From Myxococcales bacterium (GTDB taxonomy: Bacteria > Myxococcota_A > Polyangia > Polyangiales > JADJMO01), in NCBI GenBank assembly GCA_016709545.1, contig JADJMO010000030.1, positions 58,262 through 122,261 on the forward strand: DNA of 64,000 nucleotides, written 5' to 3'. Positions 38,703 to 47,126 of the stretch are shown here, one piece after another (position 1 is the stretch's first letter; each line of letters opens with the position of its first letter). Position numbers and translations under genes: made by a program. The notes below the pieces were generated by a model. That model searched no databases and was not told the origin of the DNA. It saw only the letters and a program-made list of their open reading frames with translations.

Positions 38703-40447
38703 CCCACCGGTTGTGCGAAGAAGGGGGGCAGGCGGAACGCTTCGAGGATCTGGCTACGCCATAGCTCCGCCCAGATCGTCCCCTTCTGGGTCTCGTCGTC
38801 CCAAGTCCAGCCGAAGCGTGGATTCCACGTCGCACTCGGACCGAGGAACTGTCGCAGCGGGTCGTCAATAATGAAAGGTCCGGCGCACAGTCGCATCCTG
38901 CTATCCGGTTGCACGTTCTCGAACGTCCAGAGAGCCCGGCACACATAGCGCGGACGAATGCCCCTCGGGTAGAGCGAGCAGACCTCTAGGTCGTCATACG
39001 ACCATCGCGGCGCCTCGGACAAGGCCACCGAAAGGCGGGGGCCAGGCCGCAGCGAGCGGATATCGGGAAGCTGAACGTCGATCACGAGCGCATTGCTCAG
39101 ACCGTGGGAGCCCAGGATTCTGATAGCGAGGGGCGGCGGCGGTGCGATCGTCACGCCCGGCGGCAGCGGCACGTCGAACACCTCGAGCGTGTAGTTGCAA
39201 TCGATTTCACGGTCGTGGTCTTCATCGCTGACCGAGCACGATCCGATGAAGTCAGAGGTCTTCATTGTCGCCACCGTAAACGGTGGAAGCGCAGGTATCG
39301 CCGTCCGGCCGAACCCCGTCGAACCAACGTCCTTCGGTAGCCGCTGCGTCGCAGCTCCGCCGATGACTTGAATTAGTCCGCCAATGAATCCAACAATGAA
39401 CCCCGCAGCAGCGCCAGCCGGCCCGCCAAAAGCGCCAAAGAAGGCGCCCAGCAGACCTTCGGTAAGGCCGGTGAGTACGCCAACTTTAAGAACATCCCAG
39501 TTGTCGGCGTCAACATCGATTTCAGTCCTCAGATAAAGCCGATTGGGATCGGTCATCCTGACGAATGTCTTGGACGTCGTTTCAAACCCAATCGTGCCGA
39601 ACTTTGTCCACACATTTCCCGAAATTGAAATGGTGACGACAGAATCTCGAGACCAGCCAACATCCACAGTCACATCAGACAGTTCCGAACTCTTCTCTGA
39701 TTCAGCAAGGACACGCTGCCGCAACCGCTGGGTAAGGAACCGCGCGTCAACGATCGTCCGTACGCCTCCAGAAACCAGCGTTGGCAAACCTACATCCCCG
39801 GACGACAGGCCAGCGCGAATGTCTTTTCCGGTGCTGAACAATGCCCACTCAGCAGCATTCTGCTTTGGCGCATAGTCAAGTCGAATAGCGAGAACGTTTC
39901 CGCTGACCTGAACGCCGGTTCGACTCGGATTGTTCGGGTTCGTACCAATGAGCGGCTGCAGGCTTCCAATCGGTAAAGCTATCGGCGGAATCGCTACGGT
40001 GGGACCAATCCTGTCGCCGATCTGCTTCAGAAGCAACGGTGGAAGTATCGGACTTCTCACGCCGACAAACGAAACAATGACGGCCGGGACACCTGTGCTG
40101 ACGATTCTGCCAACGGATAGAGAAAAGACAAACCTCATGCCGGCGACGATTAGCGGCGCTACGGCGCCGGCGTTTCCAGCATCAAGTTCACCGATTGTCG
40201 GCATAGGCCCCGAAACCTGAACGATGAGTTCCGGTCCATCATCACCCCGCTCAACATCAACGGACTCCAACTTGACGCGATCTACTTCATGGACTTTTCC
40301 GTCAAGGAGCACCATGGGAGCGAAGCAGAGGGCCGACAACGATGTCACAGGATCTAGCGCCGCCTCTAGCTTTGGTCGCGCTTTCTCCAGCGCATCTTCA
40401 AAAATCGATGAGCCCTCAAGTTCGATTTGAATGTACACGGCTATCAC
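38690..40447 (-). CDS. Large protein with glycine-zipper membrane hairpin in capsid-led operon
   Basis: 585 residues from GTG 40447, which overlaps the stop of the lipoprotein gene (GTGA). No signal peptide; it begins VIAVYIQIELEGSSIFEDAL. A long beta-rich N-terminal half is followed at about residues 320-370 by a strongly hydrophobic Gly-rich stretch (GLLGAFFGAFGGPAGAAAGF then IVGFIGGLIQVIGGA), a glycine-zipper hairpin of the kind found in membrane-inserting proteins. A further beta-rich C-terminal domain ends PVGCAI. No homologue recognised. A sampled line (39541-39600) is 52% G+C against about 70% elsewhere, suggesting foreign origin. Confidence 0.75.
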   Translation of the reverse strand: MIAVYIQIELEGSSIFEDALEKARPKLEAALDPVTSLSALCFAPMVLLDGKVHEVDRVKLESVDVERGDDGPELIVQVSGPMPTIGELDAGNAGAVAPLIVAGMRFVFSLSVGRIVSTGVPAVIVSFVGVRSPILPPLLLKQIGDRIGPTVAIPPIALPIGSLQPLIGTNPNNPSRTGVQVSGNVLAIRLDYAPKQNAAEWALFSTGKDIRAGLSSGDVGLPTLVSGGVRTIVDARFLTQRLRQRVLAESEKSSELSDVTVDVGWSRDSVVTISISGNVWTKFGTIGFETTSKTFVRMTDPNRLYLRTEIDVDADNWDVLKVGVLTGLTEGLLGAFFGAFGGPAGAAAGFIVGFIGGLIQVIGGAATQRLPKDVGSTGFGRTAIPALPPFTVATMKTSDFIGSCSVSDEDHDREIDCNYTLEVFDVPLPPGVTIAPPPPLAIRILGSHGLSNALVIDVQLPDIRSLRPGPRLSVALSEAPRWSYDDLEVCSLYPRGIRPRYVCRALWTFENVQPDSRMRLCAGPFIIDDPLRQFLGPSATWNPRFGWTWDDETQKGTIWAELWRSQILEAFRLPPFFAQPVGCAI

Positions 40448-41799
40448 CTAGCTTTGGGGGCTTTTATGACCAGGGCTTCGCCTTTTGACTCGCCCGTGTT
40501 GAAGGCAGCATATGCACACGAGTCGTCGAACATCATTGGGAATTGATTTATCATGAAGCTGCCAGGAATCGTCAGGCTGAACGACGCCAGAGCCGTCGGA
40601 GTTGCTTCAACGCGCATTCCGTGCGGTGTACGCATGGCGATGATTTGACCCTCGAAACGATTGACGGAGTAATCTCCCTTGATACTCAGCCAGTACAGCC
40701 AACCTGAGCTCTCTTGGGCGAAGATGATCCAGGCGTCACCGCCGGATGGAATCCTCTGCGATACTCCGCTATCGAGATCGATCTCAAGGATATATGTGCC
40801 TCCAAAGGCGATGTAGGCCTGTCGTCCTGAAACAATGGGAGTAGGCTTGAAGAAGGACTTGTACTCATCTGGAGGAACGACGAGGAATGTCTGCTGCGTT
40901 CCGCTGTCGTCGACTCGCGTTACTTTGAGGACATCTTCGATGGAGTCAATTTGGAGGCGGTAGTCCTTGCCGATGGCAAAGCCTAGCGACACTGGCGGAC
41001 CATTCTGGACCAGTCCCCCCATGCGAGGCGCAATGAAAATCTGTGCATTCGACTCCCAGTACACCTCGCCGTTATGGAGAAACGCCCCGTAGGCTGGGAA
41101 GGGGTCGGCTCCAGATCGGCACGCCACGGGGGAACCCCCGCTCCCGTCGAGCGGGACGCGCAACAAGCACTGCTTTCCATCGGCGTACCCAAGTGTGAGG
41201 ACGTCCTCACCATCGCCAATCGCCCAGCGCCGCGGCCTGAAGGATGTGAGCACGTGGCTAGGCCCGCCATATGTCGAGATCCAGCGCGCCCCATTGAAGC
41301 GGTCCGAGAAGAGAAGACGGTCGCCTGCGATACCGAGAAACTCGTCGCCCAAGCCAGCAGGTCTTTGATCGACGACGACCGGCGCGTCGCCCGGATAGCA
41401 AGCGGCATAGTTGCACGCCCCCGCCACGCACTTACCGGCGCAGCACTCCGAATTGTCGAGGCACCGTTCGCCGCCAACCAGGCACCCCCTACCGCTGCTG
41501 GTTCGCGGTTGACCGCATCGACCGAATCTATCGCAAGCACCTGCGCAGCAGCTGGGGCCGCACTGTTCGCCATCGCGCAAGCAAGTCTTGTAGCTACCCG
41601 TGCAACGCCCATCCTTGCATTCGCCTGAGCAACAATCCGAGGCCGTGCTGCAGACTTCAAGAAGCTCGCGGCAGCCACCGTCAGGAGGCGCAATACCGGG
41701 AGCCGGCGATGGACCCGAACAGCCGAGGGCTCCCGCAACGAGCCACGCATCGATGCGCCACGCGGCCAGCGACCCCAGCGCCTGCAAGGCCGGCTTCAT
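40444..41799 (-). CDS. Cys-rich lipoprotein with beta-propeller-like domain in capsid-led operon
   Basis: 451 residues from ATG 41799, which overlaps the previous stop (ATGA). The N-terminal helix ends in lipobox GALGC. Four Cys modules follow (CSTASDCCSGECKDGRC, CLRDGEQCGPSCCAGAC, CLDNSECCAGKCVAGAC), then about 320 residues of repeated short beta-strands resembling a propeller (LGIAGDRLLFSDRFNGARWI, DVLTLGYADGKQCLLRVPLD). This architecture is typical of Myxococcota surface proteins, so it may tie the operon product to the envelope. Sampled G+C is about 50% (40801-40860). Confidence 0.75.
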   Translation of the reverse strand: MKPALQALGSLAAWRIDAWLVAGALGCSGPSPAPGIAPPDGGCRELLEVCSTASDCCSGECKDGRCTGSYKTCLRDGEQCGPSCCAGACDRFGRCGQPRTSSGRGCLVGGERCLDNSECCAGKCVAGACNYAACYPGDAPVVVDQRPAGLGDEFLGIAGDRLLFSDRFNGARWISTYGGPSHVLTSFRPRRWAIGDGEDVLTLGYADGKQCLLRVPLDGSGGSPVACRSGADPFPAYGAFLHNGEVYWESNAQIFIAPRMGGLVQNGPPVSLGFAIGKDYRLQIDSIEDVLKVTRVDDSGTQQTFLVVPPDEYKSFFKPTPIVSGRQAYIAFGGTYILEIDLDSGVSQRIPSGGDAWIIFAQESSGWLYWLSIKGDYSVNRFEGQIIAMRTPHGMRVEATPTALASFSLTIPGSFMINQFPMMFDDSCAYAAFNTGESKGEALVIKAPKAR

Positions 41800-42119
41800 G
41801 TCGCCGTCACGGAGAATGACCCCGTCACCCCTGCCGCGAAGCTCGTGCATTCCACGACGAAGTCCGTGCCGTCCTGCGCCTGCGTGGTGTAGATGATCTG
41901 CGAGTCCGTGCCCGGACCACTGTCGTCGTCCTGCGCGAGCAGCACCCCGTTCTTGTCGGTTCCGCGCAGCAGGTACATGTACGTATCGAAGCCGCCGCCG
42001 GTCATGTCGATCGTCAGCGTCGTCCCAATCGGCACCGAGAGCCGGAAGTACTTCGCGAGGTAGGTGGAGCCGCGCGAGACCGACACGCAGATCTGCCCCG
42101 CGATGAGGCTGCTGCTCAG
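41796..42119 (-). CDS. PPC-like beta-sandwich protein, probable CTG start
   Basis: About 107 residues. The core (FDTYMYLLRGTDKNGVLLAQ, DDSGPGTDSQIIYT, then GSFSVTAT) resembles bacterial pre-peptidase C-terminal (PPC) domains, which bind carbohydrate or aid secretion. No ATG, GTG or TTG exists in frame near its 5' end. CTG at 42119 overlaps the previous stop as CTGA, the same coupling seen elsewhere in the operon, and GGGGAG lies just upstream, so a CTG start is likely. Alternatively a one-base error fuses it to the upstream gene. Confidence 0.6.
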   Translation of the reverse strand: MSSSLIAGQICVSVSRGSTYLAKYFRLSVPIGTTLTIDMTGGGFDTYMYLLRGTDKNGVLLAQDDDSGPGTDSQIIYTTQAQDGTDFVVECTSFAAGVTGSFSVTAT

Positions 42120-42874
42120 CGCTCCCCACCCTGCGTCAACCGGCGGTACGCGCAGACGTCGGGGTCGGCGACCTGCGTCATCAGCACGATGTCCCAGCGG
42201 ATCTCCGTTGCCGGTCCCCCAACGACTTCGAGGTCCACACCCCCGCTCCCGTTCGCGACGAGCTGGGCCTGCCAGTTCGCCGCGCTCCCGCCCTCGAAGC
42301 CGCCCTGGAGCCCGATGCTCCCCGACTGGATCGCGACCCCGCTGAGGTCCCGGCGAAACGTGGCCTCGATGTCCCACCACCGGTGGTTCACGTTGTCGGC
42401 GCCCGTACCAAGGACGAGCGCACGGAAGCTCGACTTGCTCGCCGTGGGCAGCGCCTGGCTCGCGACCACCAGCGGCGTCGCGTCCACTGTGACGCCCTCG
42501 GCCTCGACCTTCTGGACGACAGCCGACAGCCCGGGCGGCCCCTGCAACCCGACCGACGACCCGTACATCTGCAGGCGATGGGTCAGCTCGCTGCGAAGCC
42601 TCGCCTCAAGCTCTTCCAAGCCTTGGCGGCTCTCTTCCCACCGAGGGCCGATCTGACGAGGCAGACCGAAGTCCCCAATAGGGTGACTGAGCACCTCCTC
42701 TCGCTCGAGTGGCGGCGGTTGGAGGCTCGCCGGCAAGACGAACGGCGCTCGGTCGAAGAACTTCGTGGCAATGGCCTGCGGCTCTTCGGCGTAGACCTCG
42801 CTGCACCCGCTGCAGGGCGCGGCGACGACCGCGCTGGCACAGCCGCAGCCCTTCTTGCCGATGGAGCGTTCCAT
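42116..42874 (-). CDS. Phage-structural-like protein in capsid-led operon
   Basis: 252 residues from ATG 42874. The N-terminus is Cys-rich (KKGCGCASAVVAAPCSGCSE), then a helical/linker region, then a C-terminal beta-sandwich (NHRWWDIEATFRRDLSGVAI, ANWQAQLVANGSGGVDLEVV, ATEIRWDIVLMTQV). That last pattern is common in phage virion accessory proteins, where a strand-rich domain ends with an 'IRW..xx.TxEV'-like motif. It starts four bases after the capsid-like gene stop and overlaps the next gene, so it is in the same operon. Role as capsid decoration or cargo is inference. Confidence 0.65.
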   Translation of the reverse strand: MERSIGKKGCGCASAVVAAPCSGCSEVYAEEPQAIATKFFDRAPFVLPASLQPPPLEREEVLSHPIGDFGLPRQIGPRWEESRQGLEELEARLRSELTHRLQMYGSSVGLQGPPGLSAVVQKVEAEGVTVDATPLVVASQALPTASKSSFRALVLGTGADNVNHRWWDIEATFRRDLSGVAIQSGSIGLQGGFEGGSAANWQAQLVANGSGGVDLEVVGGPATEIRWDIVLMTQVADPDVCAYRRLTQGGER

Positions 42875-42878
42875 GGCT

Positions 42879-43856
42879 CTACAAGGGCGAATTCGTGACG
42901 CCCGTGACCTTGGCGACGGACTCCAGTTCCCAGGCGACGAGCGCGTAGGCGCCGTGGACCATGTACTCTGACGTTGCGAGAGGAGCCACGACCGGATCGC
43001 TCTCGACGACGAGTCCGAACGAGTCGGTCGATCCGTAGCCGTACACGAGGTTGAGCCCGGTTCCGCCAAGGTTCACCGCGTAGATCGTCGTCGTGGCGCC
43101 CTGGACCACGTCGGCTCGATAGAACGGGATCCCCATGTAGTGGTAGATCATCAGCCCCGTTCGGCGATCGACACGCCAACCACTCTGGCCGTTCTGTCCC
43201 GTGGCGGTCGCCATGAGCCGGCGCATCGCAAGAGTACCTCCGACGAGGCAGTGTGGCCCATCGCCTGCGCCCGTGCCACTCGGCGTCACCAGGGTGAGGA
43301 GGTTGCGGATGTCGGCCTCGAGCGACGCCGTTGCCGCGAAGCTCTGTGTGCCGACCGCCAGGCTGTCCAGCCCGTTCAGCGTGGCGATCTGGTTGGATCC
43401 TCCTGCGAGACCCGTTCCTTGGATGATCTGGGTGTCGAGGAAGCGAAGGACCGACTGGGCAGCTGCGTAGGTACGCACCTCCACGCCGTCGACCGCCGTC
43501 CCTCGCGCGGTGACCTGAGCATCGATGCGGGGCAGCGCGAACCGGGCGCCGACGCGGGCCCCGATGAAGTTGGTCGTGGTCATTCCGCTGTTGATGTTGG
43601 TCAGACCCGCGGCCGGGAGCAGGTTGTCGTAGTAGGCCGCCGCTGGCAGAGCGCCGTTGATACGTTGGACCGTCACCTGGAGCGTGTACGGAATGCTGGA
43701 GTTCGTCGTGGGCCCAGCGCCACCCATCGGCGAGCCCTTGATCATCGTGATGGCCTGCAAGAACTCGCTGACCCGCGTGCTGCCGCCGACGCGAAACAAC
43801 GGCCGAGAAGCGTCGAAGAGAATCGATTCCTGGGCAGCCTGGCGAAGATTGAGCAT
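42879..43856 (-). CDS. HK97-fold phage major-capsid-like protein
   Basis: 325 residues from ATG 43856 with AGGGGG five bases upstream. Order and wording match HK97-type major capsid proteins: N-terminal helix (LNLRQAAQESILFDASRPL), beta-rich E-loop region, spine helix (AAAQSVLRFLDTQIIQGTGL then NQIATLNGL at 159-163), A-domain GGTLAMRRLMATATGQ, and the late MIYHYMGIPFYRADV, TIYAVNLGG and DSFGLVVESDP motifs (residues about 236-298). Length fits a small capsid subunit without scaffold domain. No terminase, portal, protease or tail genes adjoin, so it is not an ordinary prophage remnant. A 13-C run lies 50 bases upstream. Fold call by eye only. Confidence 0.75.
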   Translation of the reverse strand: MLNLRQAAQESILFDASRPLFRVGGSTRVSEFLQAITMIKGSPMGGAGPTTNSSIPYTLQVTVQRINGALPAAAYYDNLLPAAGLTNINSGMTTTNFIGARVGARFALPRIDAQVTARGTAVDGVEVRTYAAAQSVLRFLDTQIIQGTGLAGGSNQIATLNGLDSLAVGTQSFAATASLEADIRNLLTLVTPSGTGAGDGPHCLVGGTLAMRRLMATATGQNGQSGWRVDRRTGLMIYHYMGIPFYRADVVQGATTTIYAVNLGGTGLNLVYGYGSTDSFGLVVESDPVVAPLATSEYMVHGAYALVAWELESVAKVTGVTNSPL

Positions 43857-43906
43857 CGGTCCCCCTGCGTGTCTCTGGACGTGAACAGCGCCTGCCCGAA
43901 AGGTAT

Positions 43907-43919
43907 CCCCCCCCCCCCC
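43907..43919. repeat. 13-base homopolymer upstream of capsid-like gene
   Basis: Thirteen consecutive C on the plus strand (13 G on the coding strand), ending 50 bases before ATG 43856. On the minus strand it separates a weak -35-like TTGCCG (about 43926-43931) from ATACCT. Homopolymers in such positions are typical of slipped-strand phase-variable promoters; the reported length could also be an assembly estimate. Confidence 0.5.
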
Positions 43920-44032
43920 TCGTCTCGGCAAGCAACAAAATGGCGTCCGAGCGGGGCCCGAGCGGAGAAATGCGACCGGACCATGATCCAGCGCAGGTGT
44001 TCGAGTGGACAGGAAGCCAGGTCCGCCTCCCG

Positions 44033-44754
44033 TCAGAGCCGGGCAAGCAGGCGCTTCGCGAAGAGATAGGCGTCGCCCGGCCAGCGCGCCGAGAGGTACG
44101 CGCCGTCCTCCACCACGAAGGCGTGGCGGTCGTTGTCGGCGGTCCCGCGGGTGAGGCCCAGCGGGCCGCGCACGAACTGGTGCGGCGAAGCGAGCGTGCT
44201 CTTCACCTCGTCCTCCACGTAGGCCGGGTAGGTGCGGTAGTAGCCCCCCAGCTTCCACGCGGTGATCGCGTACGCCGACCACTCCATCCACTTCGGCAGG
44301 CAGGTGGTCGTGCGGTCGCGCAGGATCCCCGCGCGCGCGGCGACGAGGACGCCGTGGCAGATGGCGGCGATCGGTCGACCGCTGGCGGCGAAGTCGCGGA
44401 CCTTCGCCTGCAACGGCGCGCTCGCCAGGTACTGCTTCATCCCCTGCGCATGACCACCTGGGAGGAGCAGCGCGTCGTGGTCGCTGGGGACGATCGTGTC
44501 CCACGCGATCGGCGCGCGGAACGCCGCGTCGGCCTCGAGCTCGCGATAGAACGCGCGCGGGGCTCCGGGTCCGCGCCGAGCTGTCCGAAGAGCACACCGC
44601 GGAGGAGGAGCGGGTCGCACGCCGCGGTCGCTCCACGCTCGGTGGCGAACACGACCTCGTGGCCGGCGCGCGTCAACAGGCGCCACGGGACCGCGACCTC
44701 GGTGGTGTCGAAGTCGCGATCGGGCAGCGGGCAGAGGACGCGCTTGTTCGCCAT
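44033..44754 (-). CDS. DJ-1/PfpI-family protein, one frameshift
   Basis: Starts ATG 44754 (MANKRVLCPLPDRDFD, EVAVPWRLLTRAGHEVVFAT) and continues after a frame change near 44565 with DALLLPGGHAQGMKQYL, AAICHGVLVAARAG (nucleophile-elbow Cys) and TRGTADNDRHAFVVEDG, matching DJ-1/PfpI class I glutamine-amidotransferase-like proteins. The family includes deglycases, chaperones and proteases; the extra N-terminal ordering CPLPDRDFD is of the type seen in ThiJ-like proteins. About 240 residues if repaired. The break fits the same one-base pattern as other genes here. Confidence 0.75.
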
Positions 44755-44817
44755 GGCCCGGTGTAGCGGCGTCGACGGCTTCCGTCACACTCTGCCCGGT
44801 CCGCGCGACGTCGGGGC

Positions 44818-45504
44818 GTGTCCACCCTCCTCGCCTGCTTCTATCTGCTGATCTCGAGCGCCAACGAGCACCGTCTTCCGCCGGACGAGTGCCAGATCGG
44901 GCAACGGCGGCGGTGCGCGGTCCAGATCGCGGCGCCGGGGCTGCCGGGCAACCTCACGATGCGTTGCCTTCCCGACTGGCAAGGCGTCCTGCGCTTCAAC
45001 CACGCCGACTGCAACACGCCGCTGGTCCTCGCCTTCGACGAAGCGCCGGTCCTCTTCACGCCGGCCGCGGGAACCTTCACGCTCGGCGCCACCCCGCGCA
45101 CCGAGTGGGTCTCGGCCGCGACGCCCTGGCTCGTGCTCGACCGCGACGGGAGCGGCTGCGTCGACGACCAGTCCGAGCTGTTCGGCCATATGGGCTCCGC
45201 GCTCGACGGCTTCGCGAACCTCGCCGAGCACGACGCCAACCACGACGGGAAGATCGACGCGGCCGACCCGGCGTTCGCTCGCCTCGCCCTCTGGTACGAC
45301 CGCGACCAAGATCGCAGGTGCACCGCGAAGGAGATGGTGGGGCTCGCGAAAGCCGGGGTCGTGGCGATCGAGCTCTCCGCGACGAAGACGCCTTCGCTCG
45401 TGGTCGGCTCCTACGAGGGCGCGTGGGCCACGATGGTGTTCCGCACCCCGACCGGCGCGCTGCGACGCGGCAAGGTGATCGACGTGTACCTGTCGCCGCT
45501 CTAG
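44818..45504 (+). CDS. Predicted secreted EF-hand (Ca2+-binding) protein
   Basis: 228 residues from GTG 44818. The N-terminal hydrophobic stretch (STLLACFYLLISSA) may be a signal or lipobox region. Three loops match calcium-binding EF-hand patterns: LDRDGSGCVDDQSELFG, DANHDGKIDAADPAF and YDRDQDRRCTAKEM, with the spacing LFG-...-GFANLAEHD typical of hemolysin-associated EF repeats. Extracytoplasmic calcium binding or signalling is likely. The stop overlaps the convergent DUF4397-like gene by three bases. Confidence 0.7.
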   Translation: MSTLLACFYLLISSANEHRLPPDECQIGQRRRCAVQIAAPGLPGNLTMRCLPDWQGVLRFNHADCNTPLVLAFDEAPVLFTPAAGTFTLGATPRTEWVSAATPWLVLDRDGSGCVDDQSELFGHMGSALDGFANLAEHDANHDGKIDAADPAFARLALWYDRDQDRRCTAKEMVGLAKAGVVAIELSATKTPSLVVGSYEGAWATMVFRTPTGALRRGKVIDVYLSPL

Positions 45505-46589
45505 TAGTTGGCCGCCGCCAGCGCGACCTCGTGCGGCGCGGACGGCCCGAGCACGACGACGACGAGGTTTCGGCCATCCAACGGGCTGGCCCCGATCTTG
45601 GAATAGGTCGTGAAGACAGGCCCGAGTGGCACCCGCAGGGCGCGTGGATCCGAGAGCGGGGCGCCGTGCGGGACCAGCGTCAGGTTTGCGGTCTCGCCGG
45701 CCTTCGAGGGGAACCGCACGCCGATGGAGGCGCCGAGACCACCGTAGGACAGGCCCGTGGTGGACTCGAGCGAGACAGGGACGCCCGGGCTCGGATCCTG
45801 GAAGTAGACGTCGAGCGCCTGGCGCGCGGGGTGGGGCGACAGATGCAGCACCTGGAGCCCCACGCGCGCCCCGGTGACCCCCGCGTACGAAGGCAGCGGC
45901 AAGTGATTCGGTTGGTAGAGGCGCACGCCGAGGTTCGGGAGAGCGCCCGTTGCGCCGCAAGGGCCGTCCGCCGTCGGGCTCGACTTGCACCCGGTGGCCG
46001 CGATGATGGTGAAATTGACATCGGGCTTGATGGTGCCCTTGGGCACGAGGAGGAAGGAGGTCGGATCCGCGTACGCTGCCGGCCACACATCCGCGCACTT
46101 CTTGCCTTCGAGCAGGGGGTTCTTATCGACCAAGTAGAACGCTGTCGTGAACGCCTTGACGGCTGCCGCCAGGTCGGCGACATGGGCAGAGGAACGACGC
46201 TGCCGAAAGGCAAGGGCCTGAACAGCGCTGGATCGGTTGGGCTCGCTGGGTCAGGAGCGCCTATGGGCCCAAGCGCCTGGACGGCGGTCAGCGCGGTCAG
46301 GGCGCCGGTCAGCGCAGCGAGACAGACGAAGCGGGGCCCCAGGTCGGGCGAGGCGTGCAGGATCGTGACCCCTGCGCCCCGCGGGTGGCCCGGTGTCGAC
46401 CTCGGGTCCGGTATCCGCAGCCACGGTGTCGAAGACGAACGTGTCGGGCATCCCACCGGTGTCGATGGCGAGCGTGTCGGGCGTCGTGTCGACGGTGACG
46501 GTGTCAGGCGTGGCGTCGAGCGACAAGTCCGGGATCTCACGCGCTCCACAACCAGCCAGGAGTGACAGCCCCAAGACGCACGTTCTCAT
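45501..46589 (-). CDS. DUF4397-like lipoprotein, two frameshifts
   Basis: Starts ATG 46589: MRTCVLGLSLLAGC (signal, lipobox), then a DTV/DTT/DTG repeat linker (ATPDTVTVDTTPDTLAIDTG). A frame change near 46385 leads to GAGVTILHASPDLGPRF, another near 46185 to DLAAAVKAFTTAFYLVDK and FTIIAATG, then the body with VGLQVLHLSPHPARQALDVY, resembling DUF4397 repeats of envelope proteins. About 362 residues after repair. Both breaks are single-base and fit the assembly pattern. Function unknown. Confidence 0.7.
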
Positions 46590-46675
46590 GAGACTCACGC
46601 GATGAGGGTATGGGGGTCCGCACCCCTGCGACATGGTCATTTGTACGGTGGCACAGGACATGAACGAGACGCGAC

Positions 46676-47092
46676 ATGCGCACGCTCGTCCTCGCCGCGC
46701 TGCTCGTCTCCTGTCGGGGTCCGGTCGCCCCCAGCCCGGCGCCCGAGTCCACGCCGACGCCCAGCACGTCGGTGTCCACGAAGGCCCGGTCCCCCGTCGA
46801 GACCAAGACCTGGCTCTGCGGCTGCCACCACGCCTCGGGCATGCTCGGGTCGTGCGACGAGATGGGCTTCGACGACCCCGACCCCGACTGCCTGCGCACC
46901 TATGCGGACTGTTCCCACGTCCTCGCGTGCCTGCGCGGTGAGCCCGGCGTCGGCCCGAAGTGCCTCCCCGGCTTCCGCAACGCAGGCGCGATCTCGCGCT
47001 GCGCCCGCGTCTGTCGCAAGGCCTCGGACTGCCGAGCCGACGAAGCGTGCACCGAGGACTGGGGCCCGCCCGCGGTGTGCTGGCCGAAGTGA
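46676..47092 (+). CDS. Small Cys-rich lipoprotein
   Basis: 138 residues. MRTLVLAALLVSC gives signal and lipobox; a Pro/Ser/Thr linker is followed by a domain with about a dozen Cys (WLCGCHHASGMLGSC, DCLRTYADCSHVLACL, CARVCRKASDCRADEAC). Divergent from the DUF4397-like lipoprotein. No family recognised. CxC next to HH could bind metal, but this is speculative. Confidence 0.7.
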   Translation: MRTLVLAALLVSCRGPVAPSPAPESTPTPSTSVSTKARSPVETKTWLCGCHHASGMLGSCDEMGFDDPDPDCLRTYADCSHVLACLRGEPGVGPKCLPGFRNAGAISRCARVCRKASDCRADEACTEDWGPPAVCWPK

Positions 47093-47126
47093 TGCAGCGC
47101 GTGCGTCCGACGCGCGCCGTGCGGGA

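Noticed and set aside
38406..43856. Ordinary prophage or gene transfer agent
   Set aside because: No integrase, repressor, terminase, portal, protease, tape-measure, tail or lysis genes; three of the partners are lipoprotein-like, PPC-like or membrane-inserting proteins.
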